Source: Acidobacteriota bacterium (GTDB taxonomy: Bacteria; Acidobacteriota; Terriglobia; Acidiferrales; UBA7541). From it: a stretch of DNA of 64,000 nt. Of the stretch, positions 33,718 to 42,352 are shown in pieces (within the stretch, counting starts at the first letter, position 1; every line of letters begins with the position of its first letter). The notes under the pieces were generated by a model that did no database searches, had not been told where the DNA came from, and saw only the letters and a program-made list of their open reading frames with translations. The position numbers and the translations under genes are program-made. The stretch lies in NCBI GenBank assembly GCA_021832085.1, contig JAKBLM010000009.1:44796-108795 (forward strand), read 5' to 3'.

Positions 33718-34512
33718 TCAGAGGTTGCGTCCCTGCTTGGTGGACATCTTCCGGGGATTGAAGTGGAATTTCAGCTTCGCTCCCTTCAATTGGCAGATCA
33801 GCTCGATGCTTTTTTCCTGGGTAGCGATGGTGGGTTTTCCGCCGGTGGTTTTGGGGAAGCTGAAGGTGACGCCGATCAGCTTGCCCTGCGGGTTCCGTTG
33901 GAACTTGACGCTAGCTGGCGCGATCTTGCCCTTCGGCTTGCCCAACTGGAGGACGCTGTGCGCGGCGACCGAAGACTCGTTCATCTTGGCAAACGGCGTC
34001 ATGTCCGGGCCGAAAACAACGATCTCATAATCGGCCGGTGACTGGCTGACGAAACGCTGGGCATTCGGTTGCGCCATTTTGCCGTCGAGCATTGCCATTC
34101 GCGCCAGCGCCTCACGCATCGGCTTTGCCGAGATCCAACGCGCTTCGAAGACGGCCCGTTGCTCCTCGGTCTGCATGCCTCCGCCACCCACGCCCTCGTT
34201 GCCAGGCGCGCCTCCATTCATGCTCGGCTGGCCGCCCGAGCCGGGCACACCACCCATGGCCCCTGGGCTGCCCATGCCACCCTGCCGTTGGGGGACATTG
34301 GGCGCACCGGTCGCCGAACCCATCATCGACATCTGGGTTCCTCTCCAGGTGGCCGTCACTCTTTCCATGTTTACCCACGGCGAATCGTTCAGTACCTTTT
34401 GGATGTCCTTTTGATTCCAGTCCTGGTATGGCTTGCCCTTCCAAGGATCGCTGGCCCATGCCGCCACTGCTACCAGCAGGATTGCCAAGGAGACTTTGGC
34501 GAAGGTTCGCAT
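33718..34512 (-). CDS. Secreted protein of unknown function, paralogue B
   Basis: A 264-residue exported protein, paralogous to its downstream neighbour. The signal peptide ends near VAAWAS, followed by DPWKGKPYQDWNQKDIQKVL and NDSPWVNMERVTATW, a glycine/proline/methionine-rich insert (about residues 65-110) that paralogue A largely lacks, FEARWISAKPMREAL, SPADYEIVVFGPDMTPF and a C-terminus ending STKQGRNL. GAGGGAGGG precedes the ATG at 34512. The two genes point the same way, about 315 bases apart, and probably arose by tandem duplication. The low-complexity insert suggests an exposed loop. Confidence 0.8.
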   Translation of the reverse strand: MRTFAKVSLAILLVAVAAWASDPWKGKPYQDWNQKDIQKVLNDSPWVNMERVTATWRGTQMSMMGSATGAPNVPQRQGGMGSPGAMGGVPGSGGQPSMNGGAPGNEGVGGGGMQTEEQRAVFEARWISAKPMREALARMAMLDGKMAQPNAQRFVSQSPADYEIVVFGPDMTPFAKMNESSVAAHSVLQLGKPKGKIAPASVKFQRNPQGKLIGVTFSFPKTTGGKPTIATQEKSIELICQLKGAKLKFHFNPRKMSTKQGRNL

Positions 34513-34731
34513 GTTGCCCTCCCTCATTCTCGGTTCACCCTGAGTGCCCGCTTCCTATCTTCCGGTTCGCCTGTCCGGACGGCCCACTGGTCCGTTCCGC
34601 CACGGGCGAGAGGAACTGTTTCGCGCCGGAGGCCAGGTCGGTGCGGCCGGGAAGAAACGCACACCCCTGTGCAGTCTGATAATTCTAACCTATTACCAGA
34701 TTCCTCGCGGGTGGCGCAAACAACGAAGGAT

Positions 34732-35730
34732 TCACTGGCGCGTCTCGGTGTACTGGGCGTTTCCGAGCACCGACTCAACGCGGTAGATCGGCTGGCGATG
34801 GGCATCGAAGTGGGTTCGCATCATCAACTCGCCCAGCAAACCGAGGGCCAGCAGTTGCACGCCGAAGAGCAACAGGATCATGCCGAGCAGCAGCAGCGGT
34901 CCATGCTGGAGGAAGAGGTGCGAGCCGTACAACACCTTTTCGAACAGCAGCCAGATCAGGATCCCCCCTCCACCGACCAGCCCGGCGAGCCCGGCCGAGC
35001 CGAAGAAATGGAGCGGCTGGGTCATGTAGCGCAGCAGGAAGCGGATGGTGATCAGGTCGAAGAAGACGCGGGTAGTCCGCGAAATGCCGTAGTGTGATCG
35101 GCCCTGTGGCCGTTCGATATTGCGAATGGGGACTTCGACGACGGTGGCGCCGTGCCATGAGGCCAGCGCGGGGATGAAGCGGTGCAACTCGCCGTAGAGC
35201 GCGATCTCCTTGATCACATCGCGTCGATAGACCTTGAAGGTGGTGCCAAAATCGTGGATCGCCACGCCCGAGAGCTTCGCCATCAGCCAATTGGCGGTGC
35301 GCGAAGGCAGTCGCCGCAGCCAGAAATTGTCCACGCGTTTCTTGCGCCAACCGCTGACGATGTCGCAGCCGGTGGTTTCCATGGTGTCGAGCATCGCCGG
35401 GATGTCGCTCGGGTCATGCTGCAGGTCGCCGTCCATGGCAATAATGATCTCGCCTTGGGCGTAGTCGAAACCCGCGGCCAGAGCGGCCGTCTGGCCGTAA
35501 TTCCGCTTCAGCCGAATCACTCGCACACGCGGGTCCCGCTCGCCGATCCGCGCGAGTAGGCGGGATGTGGCGTCAGTCGAATGATCGTCGACGAAAACAT
35601 ACTCGACCGGTTCGTAGCGTCCGTCCATGATTTCGGCCAGCCGCTCGTGTAGCTGCACGACACTCTCCTCTTCGTTGTGGAAGGGAACGACGATCGAGTA
35701 TTTGGGTTCGTGCGCGTTCGTCTCAAACAT
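34732..35730 (-). CDS. Polyprenyl-phosphate glycosyltransferase, GT2 family (DPM1/GtrB-like)
   Basis: A protein of about 332 residues. The GT-A domain has YSIVVPFHNEEESV, FVDDHSTD, the metal site AMDGDLQHDP and the later SGWRKKR segment. Two membrane helices near the C-terminus (around residues 240-310) give the architecture of dolichol/undecaprenyl-phosphate sugar transferases. Such enzymes load a sugar onto a lipid carrier for use by GT-C enzymes, one of which is encoded nearby (36702-38276). The ATG at 35730 is used; a GTG three codons upstream is possible. It overlaps the end of the YdjC-type gene, so they are co-transcribed. Confidence 0.88.
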   Translation of the reverse strand: MFETNAHEPKYSIVVPFHNEEESVVQLHERLAEIMDGRYEPVEYVFVDDHSTDATSRLLARIGERDPRVRVIRLKRNYGQTAALAAGFDYAQGEIIIAMDGDLQHDPSDIPAMLDTMETTGCDIVSGWRKKRVDNFWLRRLPSRTANWLMAKLSGVAIHDFGTTFKVYRRDVIKEIALYGELHRFIPALASWHGATVVEVPIRNIERPQGRSHYGISRTTRVFFDLITIRFLLRYMTQPLHFFGSAGLAGLVGGGGILIWLLFEKVLYGSHLFLQHGPLLLLGMILLLFGVQLLALGLLGELMMRTHFDAHRQPIYRVESVLGNAQYTETRQ

Positions 35731-36601
35731 GGGCTTCACTCAATTCGCGAAAGCTGATCAATTGAATTCCTGCCCGCTCGACGGCCCGGCGTACGCGGGG
35801 GGCAGTGAGCACTTCCAGTTCGCGCTGCCGCTCGGCCTTGAGCCTGGTCGCTTTGCCGTCGAGTTCCGCATCGTGAAGTCCCGGATGGCACATCAGTTCT
35901 GTGGTGCCTTCAGCCAGGCGATCGAGCGCACGCAGCAGGTCCGCTTCGCTCAGCGTGCCCGTCCAACGAATGCCCCAGAAATAATCGGGGGAACGCAAGC
36001 CGCCGCGCTCGGCGAGCGAGCGGAACCCTCTACGGCCGAGTCCCGCCAGAGCCGCCGTCGTCGAGCGGCTCAACTGCCCGCGCTCGCGACGTTCGCCCCG
36101 GCCGAGCAGAGTGCGGAGGTTTTCGTAAGGCTTGCGCACGGCAAAGACGCCGAATTCCGAGGCGACCCGCGCCACAGCCTGCATTACCCGTGGATACAGA
36201 TGTGTATGTTTGTGGGTATCGACGTGCGTCGGCCGGATACCCGCGGCACAAACGCGCCCCAGCTGCGCGCGCAACTCGGTTTCCAGATCGCCCTGGTGCA
36301 CGCGGCCAAGTGCCAGTCTTCCGATCAGTTCGGCGAGAGTTGCCGGCAGCCGCCCATCCCGGTCGGCGAGCGTCGGGATTCGGTCGGGCGGGGCCACCGC
36401 CCGCTCGCCCACCAGCACCAGGTGGCAGCCGACGCCCAGCGCCGGGTTCTGGCCCGCCAGGCACACGGCGTCTTCGAATGCGTCGCCGCCCGCCATCAGC
36501 GTTGTGCTTGTGAGGATGCCTTCACGAAAGGCTCGCAGGACGCCCGCGTTCACGCCACGCGTGTAACCGAAATCGTCTCCGTTAACGATCAGCCGCCTCA
36601 T
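35723..36601 (-). CDS. YdjC/ChbG-family carbohydrate deacetylase (HpnK-like)
   Basis: A 292-residue metal-dependent deacetylase. The metal ligands are visible in VNGDDFG (residues 6-12) and in THVDTHKHTHLYP, with the catalytic region ELMCHPG near residue 240. In hopanoid producers this family includes HpnK, which deacetylates the N-acetylglucosamine put on bacteriohopanetetrol by HpnI; an HpnI-like transferase is encoded at 42353-43525. The function could equally be another glycolipid or oligosaccharide. It precedes and overlaps a lipid-carrier glycosyltransferase gene. Confidence 0.75.
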   Translation of the reverse strand: MRRLIVNGDDFGYTRGVNAGVLRAFREGILTSTTLMAGGDAFEDAVCLAGQNPALGVGCHLVLVGERAVAPPDRIPTLADRDGRLPATLAELIGRLALGRVHQGDLETELRAQLGRVCAAGIRPTHVDTHKHTHLYPRVMQAVARVASEFGVFAVRKPYENLRTLLGRGERRERGQLSRSTTAALAGLGRRGFRSLAERGGLRSPDYFWGIRWTGTLSEADLLRALDRLAEGTTELMCHPGLHDAELDGKATRLKAERQRELEVLTAPRVRRAVERAGIQLISFRELSEAHV

Positions 36602-36701
36602 CGCCGGCGGGCGAGAACAATCCCGTAGCGATCATACCACGCGCGCAGCACACAGAGGGTGCCTCTGGCGCGGACCAGCCAGCCTCCCTCGGTCCGCGTC
36701 C

Positions 36702-38276
36702 TCAAAACCGGTAGACCTCGGCTACCACCAGCCCGTCGATTCGCCGCACAAAGATCGGCCGGCGAATCTTTTCCACCAGATTGATCAGCGAGTTCGTCTC
36801 GAAATACCGTCGGGAATCCTGGATCAATAGGTAATCCCCCGGCCGGATTTTGTAGTCGGGGCTGAAAAGCTTCATCACGTGGATGTCCTCGCGTCCGAAG
36901 ACGTGCATATAGAAACGCATGCCCCGCGGATCGCTGGTCGCCAGTCGGGCGCCTCGCGGCGCCACTCGACAGACATAGGCGGCCGCTTCGCGCACTCCTA
37001 AATCATAGACCTCGTCGGGAGGAAAGAGCTGGCCGGCGTTCTTCTTGCCGCCACCTAACGCGTTCAGGAACAGCCGGTTGTAAGGCGCCCAGGCCAGCAG
37101 GTTTGCCGTCGGCCAGATTGTCAGCGCGAGCACGAGCCCCGCCAGGGCCGTTCGCCAGGCGATCGGTCTCAACTTGCCCCGGCTCCAGGCTGACAGTTTC
37201 TCCACAGCCCAACCGCCGGCCAAATAGAGCCACGGCAGAGCAATCGCTACATATCGGATCCATTTCGAGCCCGCGAGCGAATAGGGGACAATCCAGAAAA
37301 CCAGGTTGACTCGCACGAAAATCGAAATCAGCGAATCCTGATCGAGGAAGAGCAAGAGAATGCCTGCCGCCGCGGCCCCCAAAATTGGCAGTGGGGTTTT
37401 GACTGCCAGTACCCACAGGTAAAAATACCAGGGCAGTCCGTAAGGAGTCGTCAGGAAGTTGTTCAGATAGATGTGCCCGTCCATCAGATAGCCGTGGTGC
37501 TGCACGGTATCCTGCTCGGTGTAGTGGATCATCGCTTCCACGTTCTTGGGCGAGAGGATCACCGGATTCAACGCCACGAACGTGATTGTCCCTGCCAGAA
37601 TCATTCGGCGGAAATACGGCCCCATTTGTCGGCTGCGGATGCCGACACGGTTGGCGATGTCCCAGACGAGAACGATCAGGCCGAATTCGCCGACCGCCAG
37701 ATAAAAGGAAGCCTGGTCGAGTCCAAAAATGATACCGGAAAGTGTGAACCAGCGTTTGGATTCCCTTGCGGTAGCGGCCTGTTTGCCGCGGTTATACAGG
37801 TAAAAAGCGAGCACACTGAAGCAGGCAAAGAGACTCTCTTCCTTGAGCATGCAGTTGAGCGAGACCGAAAGCGGCGAGACCGCCCAGAAAAACCCCGCAA
37901 GCCCGGCACCAAGAAATCCGAGCATCTGGCGGCCCAGCAGGTAGAGGAAGACCGCGGTGGCGGCGCCGAAAAGCACAATCGGTAAGCGCAGCCACACTTC
38001 TCTCCGCACGGGATGGCTGCCGTGCGCCACAATCCAGCGGTTCAGGGCCTCGCCGGCATCGAGGCTACCCCACGCCATCATCTTCATCACCATTGGGTGT
38101 TCGCTGTTGACGCCGGCGAAGTGCCCCTTCCGGTATTGCTGGATCGCCTCCCATTTTGTCGCTTCGTCTTCCGAAAGGCTGGGTTGACCCACCCGATAAA
38201 GACGCACTCCCAGCGCGAAGAGGAAGAGCAAGGCAAGAAAGAGTTGTTCGAGCCGACGCCCCCGGGTGCTATTCAT
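36702..38276 (-). CDS. GT39/ArnT-like membrane glycosyltransferase
   Basis: A 524-residue protein with about ten membrane helices. The first periplasmic loop contains LSEDEATKWEAI, with the acidic DE pair expected of the GT-C catalytic site, and EHPMVMKM follows. The organisation matches PMT/ArnT-type transferases that move sugars from polyprenyl phosphate onto proteins or lipids in the periplasm; the GT2 gene downstream could supply the donor. The start ATG at 38276 overlaps the end of the ABC permease gene. The acceptor cannot be told from sequence. Confidence 0.85.
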   Translation of the reverse strand: MNSTRGRRLEQLFLALLFLFALGVRLYRVGQPSLSEDEATKWEAIQQYRKGHFAGVNSEHPMVMKMMAWGSLDAGEALNRWIVAHGSHPVRREVWLRLPIVLFGAATAVFLYLLGRQMLGFLGAGLAGFFWAVSPLSVSLNCMLKEESLFACFSVLAFYLYNRGKQAATARESKRWFTLSGIIFGLDQASFYLAVGEFGLIVLVWDIANRVGIRSRQMGPYFRRMILAGTITFVALNPVILSPKNVEAMIHYTEQDTVQHHGYLMDGHIYLNNFLTTPYGLPWYFYLWVLAVKTPLPILGAAAAGILLLFLDQDSLISIFVRVNLVFWIVPYSLAGSKWIRYVAIALPWLYLAGGWAVEKLSAWSRGKLRPIAWRTALAGLVLALTIWPTANLLAWAPYNRLFLNALGGGKKNAGQLFPPDEVYDLGVREAAAYVCRVAPRGARLATSDPRGMRFYMHVFGREDIHVMKLFSPDYKIRPGDYLLIQDSRRYFETNSLINLVEKIRRPIFVRRIDGLVVAEVYRF

Positions 38277-39384
38277 ATGCCAAGGCGTCGATTGGGTCGA
38301 AGCGAGCGGCTCGTAGGGCGGGGAAGAAGGCGCCGGCGGCCGAGGCTGCCAGTGCCAGCAGCACTGCATTAACCAGCCAATGCGCCGGGATCAGGATGCT
38401 CAGCGACGGCAAATCCTGATGGAGCACGAACCGAGTGATCCCGGTAGCCGCCAAGCCCAGCACGATCCCGATAATGGCCATGATCAACGTCTCCTCCAGG
38501 ATCAGGGCCACCAATTGCGTTCGCGAGGCGCCGAGGGCTTTCAGGATTCCGATCTCGTGCGTGCGCTCGAGCACGATCGTGTAGGTTGCCAGGAACACCA
38601 CCAGGAAGCTGATCGCCACTCCCAAGCCCACCATCGAACGGACGAATGGCCTCAGCTGCGGCAGGTTGGAGGAGTTCATCAGCGTCAGATACTCCTGCAT
38701 CGAGAAAATCCGGTCATGGGGCAGCAGCCGCTCGAGGCCTTGGCGCGTGGCTTCAGTATTGCCGGTGCTGCGCACGTAGAACATCGAAACCTTGCCGCCG
38801 GACCCGCTGATCTGCTGCGCCGTGGCGAGTGGAATGAATAGCCGCGCTCCTTTGCCGCTTTGCACGATGCCGCAGATGGTGAAGTTGTGATTCAGGACCG
38901 TAAGATGCTCGCCCACGCGCAAGTGGTGTGTCCGAGCCCGGATGTTGTCGACGATCACGTCGTCAGGCCCGCGGAAGGGCCCGCCGGCCAGGAAACGGAA
39001 TCCGTCACTCAGATGGGTGAAGCTGCCGTAATCGATGCCGTAAACCATGTCGAGCTTCCGCGTCTCCACCAGCACTTCCACCGGCGCAACGGTTTTAACA
39101 CCGGGAAGCTGCGCGATTTTCTCGCCGACTGAATCCGGCAGCGTGGCCGAAGAAAAGGCAAAGAAAATCGAGGAATTCGGCGGCCGCACCAGCAGGTCGG
39201 CGCCCACGCCTTCCACGCGCCGGCCCCATTCGTTCACCACGCCATGGATCATCCCGACGATCAGGAGAATTAGAACCACCTGAATCGCCACAGCGACCAC
39301 ACTCAGGCCGGTGCGCATCGGTCGCACGCGCAGGTTGTTCCACACCAGACGCCAGTAGGTGAATTCGTTGCTTGTCCTGGCCAT
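38269..39384 (-). CDS. MacB/FtsX-type ABC transporter permease
   Basis: A 371-residue permease. One N-terminal membrane helix, a large periplasmic MacB-PCD domain, and three C-terminal helices with the FtsX core (ERTHEIGILKALGASRTQLV, which contacts the ATPase, and the closing LRAARFDPIDALAYE). This class forms mechanotransmission pumps or lipoprotein extractors rather than simple transporters. No ATP-binding subunit gene is adjacent on either side, so it must pair with one encoded elsewhere. It is the first gene of the run leading into the GT39 enzyme. Confidence 0.88.
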   Translation of the reverse strand: MARTSNEFTYWRLVWNNLRVRPMRTGLSVVAVAIQVVLILLIVGMIHGVVNEWGRRVEGVGADLLVRPPNSSIFFAFSSATLPDSVGEKIAQLPGVKTVAPVEVLVETRKLDMVYGIDYGSFTHLSDGFRFLAGGPFRGPDDVIVDNIRARTHHLRVGEHLTVLNHNFTICGIVQSGKGARLFIPLATAQQISGSGGKVSMFYVRSTGNTEATRQGLERLLPHDRIFSMQEYLTLMNSSNLPQLRPFVRSMVGLGVAISFLVVFLATYTIVLERTHEIGILKALGASRTQLVALILEETLIMAIIGIVLGLAATGITRFVLHQDLPSLSILIPAHWLVNAVLLALAASAAGAFFPALRAARFDPIDALAYE

Positions 39385-39574
39385 GAAAGAAACGAACGGG
39401 CGACCGCAGGAGTTCAAGCACGCCCGCGTAACTCTAGCATCGGGTCCGGGGACGGTCAAAGGACGGCGCCGTGGCCGGCTGCCGGCAACGCCTGCACCCG
39501 CGAGCGGCAGGCTACCTCCGGCCACGCGCCGCTGGCCGGTGAGCTGTCTCATTTTGAGCCATACGGAGGTACCG

Positions 39575-39607
39575 ATGGCATATTCCTTGCTGCAATTTTT
39601 CTCCTGA
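39575..39607 (+). CDS. Possible 10-residue peptide or leader
   Basis: A ten-codon frame (MAYSLLQFFS, then TGA) preceded by GGAGGT at ideal spacing, in an otherwise gene-free region. Nothing on the plus strand follows for 1.5 kb, so it is not an obvious leader for a larger gene. It may be chance, but the ribosome site is better than those of most genes here. Confidence 0.3.
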   Translation: MAYSLLQFFS

Positions 39608-39652
39608 TCAATGCGGTTTTCTCGAAAAATCTCGTCGGCCCGTGCGCAGCAC

Positions 39653-39674
39653 TTTTCAACACAGTTGTTGAAAA
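39653..39674. repeat. Perfect 9-base inverted repeat
   Basis: TTTTCAACA and TGTTGAAAA flank a four-base spacer; TGTGGAAAT follows at 39678-39686. The arms resemble DnaA-box-like AT-rich sites, but no replication gene is nearby. It could be a regulator site or a weak RNA hairpin. Confidence 0.45.
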
Positions 39675-40016
39675 CTCTGTGGAAATGGACCGTCTGGAAA
39701 AGGCTAAGCGCACGAAAAAAAACAAGCTACTGCACTTTGCACCACCCCTGTAGCAAAGCCGGTGCGACGGATTTTTCAGCGCGCTATTTACCGAAACATT
39801 CCGGCCGGTTTCCTCGCAATCGGTGTGCCGATCTCGATCGGGATTTTCAGTGTGTGGCCGGGAAAGTCTCTGTGGAAGCGATGCGGCTGTTTCGAGGAAA
39901 ACGCCACGGCCGGGCGAGCGCGGCGGGGAACCGCCGAAGCCGTCGCGCTGTCGGTATCCGGAGAATTCATGTCAAGCTGGCGCCGGGATGATGAACGGCA
40001 GCTTTGGCTTCTCAGC

Positions 40017-40460
40017 TCAGTACCAGCGGGTCTTGGGTTTGTGGAGCTTGACCTGGATCGTCTGCTTGCGCCCCTTCACCACGTAATATTCGCCGAAGGT
40101 TTGCCAGCTCGGAGCGACGACCTGGACTAGTACCTCGCCATGGGGAAGCTGGGTAAAAGAGGCGTTGCCGTTGTTATCGGTCTTCAGGTCGAGTTCGATC
40201 TTCTTTTTCCTACGGAGCAGGAAGAGCATCGCCTTTTTCTCGCGGAATCTGAGGTAGACGCTGGCGTTGGGCACCGGCTTGTTTTTCGCTCCGCCCACGA
40301 CGTGGATGACGATATCGGTGGTACTGTCGTCGGCTTTTTTGTCCTTACTCGGATCTTTTTTCGAGTTGGACTGGGCGACGGCGGGCAAGCCGAAGGCCAG
40401 TACCAGGGCAAACAACAACGCAATCGTCCCCGGATGAAGCGAGGGACGCATGGTTTTCAT
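40017..40460 (-). CDS. Small secreted carboxypeptidase-regulatory-like protein
   Basis: A 147-residue exported protein. After a signal peptide (to about residue 30, LPAVAQ) and a short lysine-rich stretch comes one beta-sandwich repeat of the CarboxypepD-reg/CNA-B type: VVGGAKNKPVPNASVYLRF, the turn LKTDNNGNASFTQLPHGEVLV and a closing strand. Such single domains occur widely as exported accessory proteins in acidobacteria. An insertion rich in Arg/Lys (FREKKAMLFLLRRKKKIEL) is unusual. GGAGGG precedes the ATG. It may bind surface components, but no specific role can be given. Confidence 0.75.
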   Translation of the reverse strand: MKTMRPSLHPGTIALLFALVLAFGLPAVAQSNSKKDPSKDKKADDSTTDIVIHVVGGAKNKPVPNASVYLRFREKKAMLFLLRRKKKIELDLKTDNNGNASFTQLPHGEVLVQVVAPSWQTFGEYYVVKGRKQTIQVKLHKPKTRWY

Positions 40461-41119
40461 GGCAGACCCTCCGGGCGAAAAGATTTCGCCATGGTCTGGA
40501 TTCGCAGCCCCAAACTCTTCGGGCAGGCCGAAAGGGGAGGAATCGCTTGGTGCAATCGTTGCTTCCACCGGCCTTCGAACCGTTCGCCGAAGAGCGCCGT
40601 TGGCGGCGTGAAGTGTCAGCGGCGGCAGATTGCTTCCGCCTGCGCATCCTGCTCCGGCCACGCCGTCTCCGCGGGCGGGTATAGAAAAGGCCCGGGCAAT
40701 CTGTCCCGGTGATTCTTTTCGATCTGCCCGACCCCCGAAGAAATCAACGAGCCCTTGAGAATCGTATCCCCTTTGCCGGACATACTGCAAACAGCACGCA
40801 TGGGTTGGTGGCCGGCAGAACCGGCCGAAAGCCAGTGCCCATGCGGGTCAAAAATGCGCGGTCGGACGGAGAGAGAAGAGTAACAGAGGCGAAAACGCTG
40901 CGAAGCTCGTCTCCGGGCGTGCAACTTGTTTATGGGAAGGCGATGGGAAGGCGATTGACCGGGAGCAAAGCCTGGGGTAGTGTACCAACCCTCAGCGAGG
41001 CGCCTTCGGCATTTCTGCTCATTTTATCCGAGGGGCACTTTCTTCAACCGAGGATCCCGCGCGGGCGCACTACACACGACCATGCGGCGCACGCGCCGAC
41101 GGTTCGCGAGGAGGACACC
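40461..41119. other. Divergent promoter region
   Basis: About 660 bases between two divergent genes. On the plus strand there is a sigma70-like promoter at 40955-40983. I looked for a SAM-type riboswitch before the Cys/Met enzyme and saw none. Confidence 0.45.
40955..40983 (+). promoter_or_regulatory. Sigma70-like promoter of the Cys/Met enzyme gene
   Basis: TTGACC and TAGTGT are separated by 17 bases. The start would lie near 40990, leaving a leader of about 130 bases before the ATG at 41120. Only moderate consensus, no further support. Confidence 0.35.
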
Positions 41120-42259
41120 ATGGGTTTTGCCACCGATGCGATTCACGTGGGCCAGGAGCCCGATTCCGCCACCGGCGCAATCGTCGCGCCGATTTACCAG
41201 ACCTCGACTTACGTCCAGGAAGAATTGGGAAAAACGAAGGGATACGACTACGCGCGCACGGCGCACCCGAATCGCCAGGCGCTCGAGCGCTGCCTGGCGA
41301 AACTCGAGGGCGGCCACACGGCGTATGCGTTCACTTCGGGCATGGCGGCGATCGATTCCGTCTTCCGGCTGCTGCGGCCGGGCGACCACTTGGTCGTTTC
41401 GCGGGCCGTTTATGGAGGTGTCTACCGGTTGCTGACGCAACTGCTGAACCAGTTCGGCCTCGAATTCGATTTCGTCGACACGTCCGACGTTGGGGCCACC
41501 ACCCGCGCCATTCGGCCCGCCACGCGAATGATCTACATCGAAACGCCCACCAATCCTACGATGATCATCACCGACATTGCAGCCACCGCGCAGCTGGCGC
41601 GCGAGCGCAACCTGACGCTGGTGGTCGACAACACCTTCCTGAGCCCCTATTGCCAACAGCCACTCGCGCTGGGCGCTCACATCGTGGTGCACTCGATGAC
41701 CAAGTACCTGAACGGGCATAGCGACGCGGTGGGCGGCGCGGTGATTCTGGCTCGGCCGGAAGATGCCGAACGGATCTATTTCCTGCAGAGGTCGGCCGGT
41801 GCCGGTCTGGCGCCGATGGATTGCTGGCTCGTTGCACGGGGCATCAAGACGCTCGCCGTCCGCATGGAACAGCACAATCGAAACGGAATGGCCATCGCAC
41901 AGTTCCTCGAAGGCCACCCCAAGGTGCGGCGGGTGCACTATCCCGGTCTGTCCTCGCATCCGCAGCACGAACTGGCCGTGCGGCAGCAGCGTGGGTTTGG
42001 CGCGATGATCTCGTTCGATCTCGGTGCACTCGACGCCGCCCGGCGGCTGCTGAATCACGTGCGCCTCTGCTCGCTCGCCGAGAGCCTGGGTGGTGTGGAA
42101 ACGCTGATCTCCCATCCGGGCCTGATGACGCATGCGTCGATACCCCCCGAAATTCGCGAGAAGGTGGGGATCACCGAGGGCCTGGTGCGCATCTCGGTGG
42201 GTATTGAAGACGTGGAAGATCTCAAGGCCGACCTCGACTATGCGCTTGCCCGGGTTTGA
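41120..42259 (+). CDS. PLP-dependent cystathionine gamma-synthase/lyase-type enzyme
   Basis: A 379-residue enzyme of the Cys/Met metabolism PLP family. The N-terminus GFATDAIHVGQEPD, the YIETPTNPT segment and the PLP lysine in HSMTKYLNGHSDAVGG are standard, as is GGVETLISHPGLMTHASI near the end. The family covers cystathionine gamma-synthase, gamma-lyase, beta-lyase and O-acylhomoserine sulfhydrylase, which cannot be separated safely by eye; the tyrosine-rich TSTYVQE and YDYART start favours a gamma-synthase or gamma-lyase. GAGGAGG precedes the ATG at 41120. It stands alone in its transcription unit. Confidence 0.9.
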   Translation: MGFATDAIHVGQEPDSATGAIVAPIYQTSTYVQEELGKTKGYDYARTAHPNRQALERCLAKLEGGHTAYAFTSGMAAIDSVFRLLRPGDHLVVSRAVYGGVYRLLTQLLNQFGLEFDFVDTSDVGATTRAIRPATRMIYIETPTNPTMIITDIAATAQLARERNLTLVVDNTFLSPYCQQPLALGAHIVVHSMTKYLNGHSDAVGGAVILARPEDAERIYFLQRSAGAGLAPMDCWLVARGIKTLAVRMEQHNRNGMAIAQFLEGHPKVRRVHYPGLSSHPQHELAVRQQRGFGAMISFDLGALDAARRLLNHVRLCSLAESLGGVETLISHPGLMTHASIPPEIREKVGITEGLVRISVGIEDVEDLKADLDYALARV

Positions 42260-42352
42260 TCGGACGCCAACAAGGTGTGCGCGCACACCCCGAAAACAGC
42301 AGGCGAGGAGGGATTTGCCCGGTGCGGGGGGATTCCCTTTGGCCGCCGCGTT

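Larger units (their letters stand above)
39385..40016. other. Gap with inverted repeat and tiny open frame
   Basis: About 630 bases lacking a normal gene. It contains a tiny frame with a good ribosome site (39575-39607) and, 45 bases on, a perfect inverted repeat (39653-39674) followed by a TGTGGAAAT box. The right part, to 40016, shows nothing else I recognise. Confidence 0.5.

Noticed and set aside
39640..39700. Possible replication origin from DnaA-box-like sites
   Set aside because: Only degenerate boxes, and no dnaA, dnaN, gyrB or parAB genes nearby.
40709..41119. In-frame upstream extension of the Cys/Met enzyme
   Set aside because: The added 137 codons have no family similarity, and a strong GAGGAGG site precedes the ATG at 41120.
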